From: Bacteroidota bacterium
Lineage (GTDB): Bacteria; Bacteroidota; Ignavibacteria; Kryptoniales; JAKASW01
Reading direction: 5' to 3'
Assembly: GCA_023480735.1 (NCBI GenBank)
Contig: JAMCXB010000027.1
Coordinates: 1 to 64,000 of the forward strand
Length of the DNA stretch: 64,000 bases
Shown: positions 1-8,548 of the stretch, in pieces
Position numbering within the stretch: the first letter of the stretch is position 1
How the letters are laid out: every line of letters starts with the position of its first letter
The notes under the pieces: generated by a model
The model's database searches: none
What the model saw: only the letters and a program-made list of their open reading frames with translations
Told to the model about the DNA's origin: nothing
Position numbers and translations under genes: made by a program

Positions 1-126
1 CGCTGATTCGGCGGTTATGTACCTGATTTCGGCATAACCATGTCTCTTGAGGATTTTGTAAAGCTCGTAACCGGCATAACCGGAGGCTCCATATATTGCA
101 ACCCGAATTTTATCTTTCGAGGCCAA
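1..126 (-). CDS. argC: N-acetyl-gamma-glutamyl-phosphate reductase, N-terminal fragment (cut by window edge)
   Basis: The first 42 codons of an NADP-dependent reductase of arginine biosynthesis; the rest lies outside the window. The reading frame gives the dinucleotide-binding signature [10 protein letters not shown] close to the N-terminus, which is typical of ArgC (and of the related LysY) and not of aspartate-semialdehyde dehydrogenase, which usually reads GATGxVG. I chose a TTG start at 126-124 because AAGGAG lies seven bases upstream and no ATG is available in frame. The start lies inside the last codons of lysC (overlap 17 bp), so translation is probably coupled. ArgC and LysY cannot be separated from 42 residues. 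Confidence 0.75.
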   Translation of the reverse strand, partial: MASKDKIRVAIYGASGYAGYELYKILKRHGYAEIRYITAESA

Positions 127-1342
127 GTTCAAACTCCTTGTGAAGGACCTCTACAGCCTTCTTCATATCGCTTTCGTTTACTACAACAGATACCTTTATT
201 TCACTCGTGGATATCATCTGAATATTGACCTTCGCTTCAGCCAGTGCCTTGAACATTTTCGCGGCTACTCCGGAATGAGTCCTCATTCCGACTCCGACCA
301 CGGAGACCTTTGCGATTTTTTCGTCGCCGGTAACATAAGTAGCCTTCTTCTGCCTGACCAGCTCGTGAAGAATCTGCAACGCACGTTTGTAATCCCCCCG
401 GGGAACGGTGAAGCTCATATCCGTGTAGCCCTGTGAGCTCGCGCTTTGAATTATCATGTCGACTATAATTTCTGCTTCCGCCAGCGGTGCGAAAATACTG
501 TGTGCGATTCCAGGCTTGTCGGAAACATGAAGGACTGTGATCTTGGCCTCGTTTTTGTCCTGTGAAATTCCGGTTACGACAACACTCTCCATGTCGTTAG
601 TTTCATTGACCACCATTGTTCCCTCGCTGTCGTTAAAACTGCTTCTTACGTGAATTGGAATATCGAATTTCATCCCGAACAGTACCGACCGGGTTTGAAG
701 GACCTTTGCACCCGAGCTGGCAAGCTCGAACATCTCCTCGAAACTTATTCGTTTCAGTTTCTTAGCATCGGGGACAATATTTGGGTCCGCAGTGTAGACA
801 CCGTCAACGTCCGTGTAAATTTCGCAGACGAGTTCGGTCTTGACGTATGGTTTCAGAGCTGCTGCGATAGCCACGGCCGTAGTGTCGGATCCGCCGCGCC
901 CCAGAGTCGTTATGTCTCCCTGCTCGTCAATACCTTGAAATCCCGCTACGATTGCGATCGATCCGTCCTTCAAAACACTTCTCAGCTTCTGCGCATCAAT
1001 TCTTATTATATGCGCTTTCGTAAAAGTGGAGTCAGTGACAAGCCTCACCTGATGGTTCTGAAGAGAGCGTGCCTTGTATCCCATCGAGATCAAAGACATG
1101 GCAAGCAAAGCGGTCGACACCTGTTCTCCGGTTGATACGAGAACATCTAGTTCTCTAGGATCGGGTTCGTTTACGCAGGATCTGGCGAGATCAAGCAGGC
1201 GATTTGTCTCACCGGCCATCGCACTGACTACGACTACGACATCGTTGCCTTTGGATTTTGCTTCTGCAACACGTTTCGCGACGTTGGTAATTCTTTCAAT
1301 TGTCCCTACGGACGTACCTCCGAATTTCTGTACAAGTAGCAT
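110..1342 (-). CDS. lysC: Aspartate kinase with C-terminal ACT domains
   Basis: Phosphorylates aspartate as the first step to lysine, threonine and methionine. The 410-aa protein opens with the kinase signature KFGGTSVG (residues 6-13), has [10 protein letters not shown] near residue 150 and [11 protein letters not shown] near residue 180, and ends in two ACT-type regulatory segments covering about the last 145 residues, the usual arrangement of a feedback-inhibited monofunctional enzyme. There is no homoserine dehydrogenase fusion. It follows thrC by 18 bp and overlaps argC, so one transcript probably carries both. ACT domains suggest allosteric inhibition by lysine and/or threonine; the sequence does not tell which. 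Confidence 0.95.
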   Translation of the reverse strand: MLLVQKFGGTSVGTIERITNVAKRVAEAKSKGNDVVVVVSAMAGETNRLLDLARSCVNEPDPRELDVLVSTGEQVSTALLAMSLISMGYKARSLQNHQVRLVTDSTFTKAHIIRIDAQKLRSVLKDGSIAIVAGFQGIDEQGDITTLGRGGSDTTAVAIAAALKPYVKTELVCEIYTDVDGVYTADPNIVPDAKKLKRISFEEMFELASSGAKVLQTRSVLFGMKFDIPIHVRSSFNDSEGTMVVNETNDMESVVVTGISQDKNEAKITVLHVSDKPGIAHSIFAPLAEAEIIVDMIIQSASSQGYTDMSFTVPRGDYKRALQILHELVRQKKATYVTGDEKIAKVSVVGVGMRTHSGVAAKMFKALAEAKVNIQMISTSEIKVSVVVNESDMKKAVEVLHKEFELGLER

Positions 1343-1360
1343 TTCTTCTTTCTAAAAAAG

Positions 1361-2416
1361 CTAATTGAGATTCATTAGATTCAGCACTTCCGACAGGGAG
1401 GGGGCTGCGGTGAGCGGCGGAGTTATGCCGCGCGAGGCGGTATCCGGATCCTTTAACCCGTTGCCTGTCAATGTGCATACGACCACATCTTTTCCGGTGA
1501 AGTATCTTTTGTTTAGAAGGTTTCTGAGACCCGCCACGGAGGAAGCCGAAGCCGGTTCACAAAAGATTCCCTCGGTTCTCGCGATCACACGCTGTGCTTC
1601 AAGTATCTCAGAGTCGGTGACTATGTTGATTTGTCCCTTTGATTCATCCAGAGCTTGAACGGCCAGTTTCCAACTTGCCGGATTGCCGATCCGGATTGCG
1701 GTAGCGACGGTTTCCGGATGTTCGATGATCTTCCCGTGAAAAATAGGCGCTGAGCCCTCAGCCTGAAACCCAAGCATCTTAGGCAGAGAAGAATGTTTCT
1801 TTGACGCCCACTCTTTGTATCCCTTCCAGTAAGCAGTTATGTTTCCCGCGTTACCGACTGGCAGCGAGTGATGGGTAGGGGATGAGCCGAGAGTCTCCAA
1901 TATTTCAAATGAGGCGGTCTTCTGACCTTCAATCCTGAAGGGGTTTATCGAATTTACAATAACAACGTTTGTCTTCTCACCGATCTCGCGGACAATTCTC
2001 AATGCGTCGTCAAAGTTGCCGTCGATCTCGATCACCTTTGCCCCGTAAATGAGAGCTTGTGCGAGTTTGCCGACCGCAATTTTCCCTTTCGGTAATATCA
2101 CGAACGCCTGAAGGCCTGCTTTTGCCGCATACGCGGCGGCCGATGCGGAAGTGTTCCCCGTCGAGGCGCAGATCACTGCTTCGGCATTCCTGTGTACAGC
2201 CTCGGTAATTGCTACGGTCATGCCTCGATCTTTGAATGACCCTGTAGGATTCGCTCCCTCGAACTTGAGGAATATCTTGCACGGGGCTTTCAGTTCATCC
2301 CTTAAATTGTCAGCTTCGATGAGAGGCGTGTTTCCTTCGAGAAGAGTGACCGGACGGACTCCCTCAGTGAAGGGAAGATATTCCAGATACTTGTTTATTA
2401 CTCCTGAGTAAGACAT
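1361..2416 (-). CDS. thrC: Threonine synthase
   Basis: PLP enzyme converting O-phosphohomoserine to threonine. The 351-aa length matches the short class of threonine synthases. The PLP-lysine motif GSFKDRGM lies near residue 60, followed by the ASTGNTSASAAAYAA phosphate-binding segment near residue 85; a glycine-rich VGNAGNITAYW segment sits mid-protein. It starts at ATG with the typical short N-terminus and lies 21 bp after the dehydrogenase gene and 18 bp before lysC, placing it in an aspartate-family amino acid operon. Homoserine kinase and homoserine dehydrogenase are not in the window. Confidence 0.95.
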   Translation of the reverse strand: MSYSGVINKYLEYLPFTEGVRPVTLLEGNTPLIEADNLRDELKAPCKIFLKFEGANPTGSFKDRGMTVAITEAVHRNAEAVICASTGNTSASAAAYAAKAGLQAFVILPKGKIAVGKLAQALIYGAKVIEIDGNFDDALRIVREIGEKTNVVIVNSINPFRIEGQKTASFEILETLGSSPTHHSLPVGNAGNITAYWKGYKEWASKKHSSLPKMLGFQAEGSAPIFHGKIIEHPETVATAIRIGNPASWKLAVQALDESKGQINIVTDSEILEAQRVIARTEGIFCEPASASSVAGLRNLLNKRYFTGKDVVVCTLTGNGLKDPDTASRGITPPLTAAPSLSEVLNLMNLN

Positions 2417-2437
2417 ATGATAGATTTCTGAATAAGT

Positions 2438-3475
2438 TTAAAATTTCAGTAAGACTTTTCCGAAGTGTTGCCTGTTCTCTACTAACCTGTGGGCGTCGCG
2501 GACATCGGTAAAGGGAAGTACCCGGTCAACCACGGCCTTGAACTTTCTCTTCTTCAAAAGATCGAGGAGTAAGAGAATACGGCTCTTGCTGGCCATCGTA
2601 CTGCCGTAGATTGTCAACTGTCTGGCAAAGACCTGCCGAAGATCGGTTACCGCCTTGTAACCGGTCGTCGCGCCGCAAGTGACGATCCTTCCGCCATGTT
2701 TCGCGGAGAGAAGACTTTCTTCCCATGTTGCCTGGCCGGTATGTTCAAAAACGATATCCACTCCGCGCTTGTCTGTCAGCTTTCTAACGCTTTGTGAGAT
2801 CTTTTCGGAGTTGTAGTTAATCACATCGTCGGCTCCGAGAGCCTTTGCTTTCTCAAGCCTCTCAACCGAACCTGCGACGGCAATGACACGGGCACCGAAA
2901 AGTTTTGCGATTTGAATCGCCGCAGTTCCGACACCGCTCCCGGCACCCATAACAAGTACGTCTTCCAACGGCTGAATGCCAGCTTTGTCAACAAGCATTT
3001 GATACGCCGTGATAAACACGAGCGCGGAGGCCGCCGCCTCCTCAAAAGAGACATTGTCAGGGAGTTTGAAGACATCTTCTCTCTTCACCGAAACGAATTC
3101 AGCATCGACGCCGTCACAATGCTCCCCGCGGATCTTATACTGCCGGCATAGATTATCTCTGCCGCTCAGACATTGCTCGCACGTACCGCACGATGTCCCG
3201 GGGGATATGAGTACCCTGTCGCCGATCTGCAAGTCGGTCATTTCATCACCGACGCCGTGGATTACACCAGCCCCGTCGGACCCGAGAATTATCGGAAGCG
3301 GAAAGCTGACTCTGGGAAGTCCTGCACGGACCCAAAGGTCCAAGTGATTGACGGAAGTCACTTTTACTTTCACCACGACTTCCCTTGATTTCGGTGATGG
3401 GGCGGAGAGTGTATCGATTACCAGCTTATCAATGCCGCCGTGCTCATGAACACGAATGGATTTCACGTTATCCAA
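2438..3475 (-). CDS. Zinc-type medium-chain dehydrogenase/reductase
   Basis: A 345-aa MDR-superfamily NAD(P)-dependent oxidoreductase of unknown substrate. It has the N-terminal GroES-like domain and a Rossmann domain with the VMGAGSGVGTAA nucleotide-binding loop near residue 170. The structural-zinc cluster is complete (four cysteines in CGTCEQCLSGRDNLC near residue 100). The usual catalytic zinc ligands are altered: the expected Cys position reads NHLDLW and the expected GHE reads GSD, so it may act without catalytic zinc, as quinone-reductase-like members do. It overlaps the SDR gene upstream by 8 bp, so the two are probably co-translated and may act on the same metabolite. Confidence 0.85.
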   Translation of the reverse strand: MDNVKSIRVHEHGGIDKLVIDTLSAPSPKSREVVVKVKVTSVNHLDLWVRAGLPRVSFPLPIILGSDGAGVIHGVGDEMTDLQIGDRVLISPGTSCGTCEQCLSGRDNLCRQYKIRGEHCDGVDAEFVSVKREDVFKLPDNVSFEEAAASALVFITAYQMLVDKAGIQPLEDVLVMGAGSGVGTAAIQIAKLFGARVIAVAGSVERLEKAKALGADDVINYNSEKISQSVRKLTDKRGVDIVFEHTGQATWEESLLSAKHGGRIVTCGATTGYKAVTDLRQVFARQLTIYGSTMASKSRILLLLDLLKKRKFKAVVDRVLPFTDVRDAHRLVENRQHFGKVLLKF

Positions 3476-4226
3476 CCAGCACTGAGCCGCCGTTCACGTT
3501 GAGAATTTCGCCCGTTATGTGGCGGGCAAGATCCGAGGCCAGAAAAAGCACCGGACCGGCAATATCTTCGCCGACAGGAATTCTGCCAAGCGGAATAGAC
3601 CGCCGAACCTCTTCCTTGTAGTTCTTATCGCTGAAGACCTCATCGCACATCTCGGTGTCGACCCAGCCCGGGGCCACGCTATTCACACGAATACTATACG
3701 GCGCGAGCTCTGTAGAAAGGCTTTTCGTGAATGAGATAACTCCGCCTTTGCTTGCGGCGTAGTGGGAATGCTTCGCCTCACCGCGCTGACCCGCAGTAGA
3801 TGAAATGTTTATAATATTGCCGCCGCCTTGCTTTTTCATTATGGGCACAACGTACCGGCAAAACAGAAATGTTCCCCTAAGATTCAGACTTATCGTATCG
3901 TCCCACACCTCCTCGCTCATCGACTCGATTTCACCATACGTCCAAATCCCGGCATTGTTGACTAGAACGTCAATATGTCCGAATTCCTTATGAACTTCTT
4001 CTACAATCTTCTTTACAACCTCGCCCTTGCTGTTATCGCCTTTAAAGGCTTTCGCCTTTCTTCCGAGCTTCTGGATCTCATCTACTAGGTCGTTGGCTTT
4101 CGCCTCATTGCCGTGATATGTGATGGCCACATCTGCGCCTGCCTTTGCGAACAACTTAGCAGTTGCGGCACCTATGCCTCTTGATCCGCCGGTAATTAGG
4201 GCGACCTGACCGGTTAAGTTTATCAT
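3468..4226 (-). CDS. Short-chain dehydrogenase/reductase, FabG-like
   Basis: A 252-aa classical SDR. The cofactor loop GGSRGIG is at residues 13-19, the NNAG motif near 90, and the catalytic Ser and YAASK are near 140-160. The C-terminus ends in the FabG-like NVNGG stretch. It resembles 3-oxoacyl-ACP reductases, but no other fatty-acid-synthesis gene is adjacent, so the substrate is open. It is the first gene of a minus-strand operon running SDR - MDR - thrC - lysC - argC and is divergent from the recombinase-like gene across a 211-bp spacer that should hold both promoters. Confidence 0.88.
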   Translation of the reverse strand: MINLTGQVALITGGSRGIGAATAKLFAKAGADVAITYHGNEAKANDLVDEIQKLGRKAKAFKGDNSKGEVVKKIVEEVHKEFGHIDVLVNNAGIWTYGEIESMSEEVWDDTISLNLRGTFLFCRYVVPIMKKQGGGNIINISSTAGQRGEAKHSHYAASKGGVISFTKSLSTELAPYSIRVNSVAPGWVDTEMCDEVFSDKNYKEEVRRSIPLGRIPVGEDIAGPVLFLASDLARHITGEILNVNGGSVLVG

Positions 4227-4290
4227 TTACTTTCCTAAGAATTTTTGATTCGTATTAGAAAATAAAAAAGGATGGCTATTGTTTCAATAA

Positions 4291-4320
4291 TTTCCGCCTT
4301 TTTCTTTGGTCGGGCGGAAA
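4291..4320. repeat. Inverted repeat in the divergent intergenic region
   Basis: An 8-bp perfect inverted repeat (TTTCCGCC ... GGCGGAAA, 14-bp spacer) lies between the divergent SDR and recombinase-like genes. Neither side is followed by a proper T-run, so it is a poor terminator. An operator for one or both divergent promoters is possible. I see no other support for that role. Confidence 0.35.
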
Positions 4321-4437
4321 ATTAAACCAATTCTTCATGGATGACTCGAACGGAACGCACCGCAGTCCTTGCGCTCGCCGTGTCATCACGCGAATTACAT
4401 TGTAAATCTATTCGATCCACGTTAAATTCATTGAAAA

Positions 4438-5337
4438 ATGATAGCGACCAAGTTTCCTACTACCAAAATCCCGCAGAGTCAGCTTCAAATCCTCGTCAGG
4501 CAGTTCGAGGAAGGGATGCAATTTGCACGTGGGACAACCAGGCACGTGTACGCAAAGGCGCTCGATCAACTCCTTCTCTATGCAAAGTCCAGCGTATTCG
4601 GGTTCACTCCCGATGATTTTGTACAATTCCGGGTTTGGCTGTTGAATCAAAGGAACCTATCTACCAACACTGTCAATACATATCTCACGGCATCCCGGAG
4701 GTTCTGCGAGTTCCTGGTTGAGATGGGAGTTCTTCAGAAGAATCCGGCCTGGAGCGTGCACGGCTCGGCACAGGAGTTCAAGATTCTCGGAATTGGGTTG
4801 ACGGAAGTAACGAAGGCAATCTCCCGAGTCGACAGGACGACGGTGTTGGGAAAGCGTGATTACGCGTTCCTTGTAACGATCATCGAATGCGGCGCTGCTA
4901 TACACGAGCTCATCAACGCCGACATAGGAGACTTGAAGAGAAATATAAACAGAGTGGAACTATGTGTGAAAGCAAACGGGACAAAGGGGAAATATGAGGC
5001 GTTACCCATCAGCGAAGCCGCGGCGGCTTCTTTATATGAGTACATCGACTCCCGCGGCATCGTTGCTGCCGATGAGCCGTTGTTCAGTACGGTCCGAGCC
5101 GGCAGGGCTCAGAAGGTCAGGCTTTCCTTCCGCGGGGTGCGCGCCGCGATGCGGAAACGTTTGAGAGTCGACGATAAAAGAATACTCAGGCTCGATTCAC
5201 TGAGGACCTATTGTGCAGTCCGGCTTATGAAACAAGGCAAAACTTCCGATGAAATTCGTTCGTTCATGAGGTTCAAAAGTGGGATGCCGTTCAGAAGAAT
5301 AATGACTAACTCAAAGGCTATAATAGAAACAAGATGA
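4438..5337 (+). CDS. Tyrosine-recombinase-fold protein with degenerate active site
   Basis: A 299-aa protein with the architecture of XerC/XerD: an N-terminal SAM-like DNA-binding domain (about 15-110, with LSTNTVNTYLTASRRFCEFL) and a C-terminal catalytic-type domain. Aligning by eye to XerD, the catalytic pentad is mostly lost: the first Arg (TGLR) reads CGAA, the His of HxLR reads Asp (DSLR), its Arg is kept, the LGH histidine reads Phe, and the nucleophilic Tyr (IYTH) reads Met (IMTN). It is therefore probably not a recombinase but may still bind DNA. The gene ends in ATGA, sharing bases with the leuS start, so it is cotranscribed and coupled with leuS. It could also be decaying xerC, though the frame is intact over its whole length. 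Confidence 0.75.
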   Translation: MIATKFPTTKIPQSQLQILVRQFEEGMQFARGTTRHVYAKALDQLLLYAKSSVFGFTPDDFVQFRVWLLNQRNLSTNTVNTYLTASRRFCEFLVEMGVLQKNPAWSVHGSAQEFKILGIGLTEVTKAISRVDRTTVLGKRDYAFLVTIIECGAAIHELINADIGDLKRNINRVELCVKANGTKGKYEALPISEAAAASLYEYIDSRGIVAADEPLFSTVRAGRAQKVRLSFRGVRAAMRKRLRVDDKRILRLDSLRTYCAVRLMKQGKTSDEIRSFMRFKSGMPFRRIMTNSKAIIETR

Positions 5338-7799
5338 AATACGACTTTACTTCGATTGAAGGCAAATGGCAGAAATTCTGGGAAGAGAAGAAGGTCTATA
5401 ATGTGAACCTGAATGATACGGGCAAGAAACTCTATTGCCTAGTCATGTTTCTCTATCCCAGCGGTGACAAACTCCACATCGGCCACTGGTATAATTTCGC
5501 TCCGACCGACACCTGGGCGAGATTCCACCGCTTGAAGGGTTTCAATGTGTTTGAGCCGATAGGCTACGATGCATTCGGCCTACCTGCGGAGAACTATGCC
5601 ATCAAGACCGGCGTCCATCCTCAGGACAGCACCCGTAAAAATATAACCGATATTCGAAGTCAGCTGAGGAAGATGGGAGCTATGTACGATTTCGAATATG
5701 AAGTCGATACTTCAGATCCCGAGTATTACAAATGGACACAATGGATATTCCTCGAGCTCTACAAGAAGGGTCTTGCTTATCGCACCAATGCACCGGTGAA
5801 TTGGTGTCCGAAGGATCAAACCGTTCTGGCCAATGAGCAGGTGGTCGATGGACTCTGCGAACGCTGCAGCACGCCGGTAGTTCGCAAGGCGATGACGCAG
5901 TGGTTCTTCAAGATAACCGCATATGCAGATAAGCTTCTTGAGGGACTGGACAGGATTGACTGGCCTGAGAGAACTAAACTGATGCAGCGCAACTGGATCG
6001 GCAGGAGCGAGGGTGTCGAGATCGTATTCAAAGTTGAAAATGTCGAGGACGATATTCGAGTCTTCACAACGCGGCCGGACACGTTATTCGGTGCGACCTA
6101 CGTTGTCCTCGCTCCGGAACATCCGCTCGTGCAGAAGGTGACGAAGTCGGATTTCAAGCCCAAAGTCGATGAGTACGTCGAGTTTGTCGCCCATGAGAAT
6201 GAAATAGAACGAACTTCAACTTCAAAAGAAAAGACCGGCGTGCCGACGGGCGCCTTCGCGGTAAACCCGATAAACGGAGAGAAGATTCCGATTTGGATTG
6301 CTGATTACGTGCTCTCCACGTATGGGACGGGCGCGGTAATGGCGGTGCCGGCACACGACGAGCGAGACTTCGAGTTTGCCCGGAAGTACAAGCTGCCGAT
6401 CAGAATCGTCGTCCATCCGAAAGACGGCAAGCCTGTCGAACCGCTCGGAGCGGCATTCGTAGAAGAGGGTGTAGCAGTTAACAGCGGCCATTTTACCGGG
6501 CTTGAGAGTCCGAAGGTCTGGGATGGAATAGCCGACGAGCTTCAAAAGAATGGCGACGCCACACGAAAGGTTAACTACAGGATTCGCGACTGGTTGTTGT
6601 CCCGGCAGCGATACTGGGGCGCTCCGATTCCAATAATCCATTGCGATGCATGCGGCGAGGTGCCCGTGCCGGAGAAAGACCTGCCCGTGGTACTTCCATA
6701 CGACGTCGAGTTCAAACCAACCGGAGAATCGCCGCTGGCACGGAATGACGCGTTCGTCAACGCGGCCTGCCCGAAATGCGGAAAGCCTGCAAAGCGCGAC
6801 GTAGACACGATGGACACGTTTGTAGATTCATCATGGTATTTCCTGCGCTACCTGACGCCCCATCTTGACACTGCGGCATTCGATGCGAAACTGGTCTCAC
6901 AATGGCTCCCCGTCGACAAGTATGTGGGTGGGGCCGAGCACGCCGTTATGCATTTGCTGTACGCGCGCTTCGTAATCAAAGCGCTCCATGATGCAGGTCG
7001 GGTGACGTTCGACGAACCTTTTACAAGCCTTGTGCATCAGGGTATAATTACAAATCAAGGGGCTAAGATGTCGAAGTCCCGTGGCAACGTCGTAAACCCC
7101 GACCAGTTTGTTATTTCATACGGCGCCGACACCTTCAGAATGTTCCTAATGTTCATGGGACCATACAATGAGGGGGGCGATTGGAGCGATCGAGGAATCA
7201 CAGGCATCTTCAGATTCCTTAACAGGGTGTTCGATCTGTTTGAAGAGAAGAAGGAGATACCTTCAGCGAGTGAAACCGGATTCAATGCCAACGGTCTCAC
7301 GGAGGATGAACGCACTGTTTACCGCAAAATGAACCAGCTCATCAAAAAAGTTACTGAGGATTTGGAGCAGTTCAGATTCAATACCGCTATCGCTGCTTTG
7401 ATGGAATTCCTGAACGATTACACGCAGCTTTCATCGGAAAAAGAAATAGGACTTGGATTGCAGAGCTTTGTGCTGCACGGGTTCAACGTTCTCGTGGCGC
7501 CGTTTGCGCCTCACCTGGCAGAGGAACTGTACCTGCTCCGTGGCGGCATAGACTCCGTGTTTTCTTCCCTTAGGTGGCCAGAGTATGATGCCAACGCCAT
7601 AACAGAAGAAAACGTGACCCTCGTCGTTCAGGTGAACGGCAAAGTGCGCGCGAAACTCACCGTGCCGGTAGACTCGACCGACGACGCCGTGAAATCCCTG
7701 GCGTCAACCGAGCCGAATGTTCAGCGACACCTGGAAGGCAAGACGATTCTGAAGACCATCGTTGTGCGAAACAGGCTGCTCAATTTCGTAGTTAAATAA
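5334..7799 (+). CDS. leuS: Leucyl-tRNA synthetase
   Basis: Charges tRNA-Leu in the cytoplasm. The 821-aa protein has the class I motif HIGH (48-51), an editing (CP1) domain with the TTRPDTLFGATYV segment near residue 245, a zinc-ribbon-like Cys cluster (CDACGEV ... CPKCGK) between residues 440 and 490, KMSKS near 578, and a C-terminal anticodon-binding domain. Length is typical for bacterial LeuS. It overlaps the recombinase-like gene at ATGA, and its stop TAA shares its last base with the ATG of the following glycosyltransferase gene, so three genes are coupled in a row. Confidence 0.97.
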   Translation: MKYDFTSIEGKWQKFWEEKKVYNVNLNDTGKKLYCLVMFLYPSGDKLHIGHWYNFAPTDTWARFHRLKGFNVFEPIGYDAFGLPAENYAIKTGVHPQDSTRKNITDIRSQLRKMGAMYDFEYEVDTSDPEYYKWTQWIFLELYKKGLAYRTNAPVNWCPKDQTVLANEQVVDGLCERCSTPVVRKAMTQWFFKITAYADKLLEGLDRIDWPERTKLMQRNWIGRSEGVEIVFKVENVEDDIRVFTTRPDTLFGATYVVLAPEHPLVQKVTKSDFKPKVDEYVEFVAHENEIERTSTSKEKTGVPTGAFAVNPINGEKIPIWIADYVLSTYGTGAVMAVPAHDERDFEFARKYKLPIRIVVHPKDGKPVEPLGAAFVEEGVAVNSGHFTGLESPKVWDGIADELQKNGDATRKVNYRIRDWLLSRQRYWGAPIPIIHCDACGEVPVPEKDLPVVLPYDVEFKPTGESPLARNDAFVNAACPKCGKPAKRDVDTMDTFVDSSWYFLRYLTPHLDTAAFDAKLVSQWLPVDKYVGGAEHAVMHLLYARFVIKALHDAGRVTFDEPFTSLVHQGIITNQGAKMSKSRGNVVNPDQFVISYGADTFRMFLMFMGPYNEGGDWSDRGITGIFRFLNRVFDLFEEKKEIPSASETGFNANGLTEDERTVYRKMNQLIKKVTEDLEQFRFNTAIAALMEFLNDYTQLSSEKEIGLGLQSFVLHGFNVLVAPFAPHLAEELYLLRGGIDSVFSSLRWPEYDANAITEENVTLVVQVNGKVRAKLTVPVDSTDDAVKSLASTEPNVQRHLEGKTILKTIVVRNRLLNFVVK

Positions 7800-8548
7800 T
7801 GCAACGAATTTCCGCTGTAGTCATAGCCGGGAACGAAGAAAAGAACATCGCGGGCTGCCTCGAAAGTCTCCGGTGGGCAGACGAGGTTGTTGTCGTGAAT
7901 TCCGAAAGTACCGACAAGACAGTGGAAATTGCGAAGGAATTCACAGATAAGGTATTCATCCGTAAGTGGGAGGGGTACGCGTCGCAAAAGAGTTTCGCCG
8001 TCGAGCAGGCCAGGAACAACTGGGTCCTCAGTCTCGACGCGGACGAGAGAGTGTCGCCTGAATTGCAGGAAGAGATTGCACGTCTCGACTTTGGCCGTGC
8101 AAACGGATTTTTCATCCCGCGCAGGAATTACTTTCTGGACAAGGTGATAAGAAGCTGCGGCTGGTCTCCCGACTATCAAATGCGTCTGTTTGACAAATCG
8201 AGAGCTCGTATGAAGAACAGGCCGGTTCATGAAGGCTTTATGATCGATGGCGGAACCGAGCATCTTAAGGGTGAGATAATCCATTACACACATATGACAA
8301 TCTCTGACGCGATGAGGAAGTCGAATGAGTTTTCTGCCTTAAGCGCGATCGAGAAATCTCGGCGCCGGCAGGTCAAAGGGCGGCATATTTTTTTCTTACC
8401 GGCGTATGCCTTCTTTCACCATTACGTCATGAGACGCGGCTTCACTGAGGGAGTACACGGGCTGATGGTTTCACTAATTCACGCGGTCACGAACCTGCAA
8501 ACGCAGCTAAGGATTTGGGAAATGCAGAATGTCAGGGAAAAGAAATAA
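7799..8548 (+). CDS. Family 2 glycosyltransferase, KdtX/WaaE type
   Basis: A 249-aa inverting GT-A glycosyltransferase. It begins with the typical ISAVVIAGNEEKNIAGCL segment, has the nucleotide-sugar/metal motif LSLDADE near residue 82, and ends in the hydrophobic and basic segment seen in KdtX/WaaE lipopolysaccharide-core glucosyltransferases. The acceptor is unknown. It overlaps msbA by 20 bp, so a role in making a glycolipid that MsbA exports is a reasonable inference. Confidence 0.85.
   Translation: MQRISAVVIAGNEEKNIAGCLESLRWADEVVVVNSESTDKTVEIAKEFTDKVFIRKWEGYASQKSFAVEQARNNWVLSLDADERVSPELQEEIARLDFGRANGFFIPRRNYFLDKVIRSCGWSPDYQMRLFDKSRARMKNRPVHEGFMIDGGTEHLKGEIIHYTHMTISDAMRKSNEFSALSAIEKSRRRQVKGRHIFFLPAYAFFHHYVMRRGFTEGVHGLMVSLIHAVTNLQTQLRIWEMQNVREKK

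Noticed and set aside
650-1135. 161-aa plus-strand ORF opposite lysC
   Set aside because: Antisense shadow of a clear aspartate kinase gene; the translated sequence has no domain.
4291-4320. Inverted repeat read as a terminator
   Set aside because: No T-run on either strand; kept only as a possible operator.
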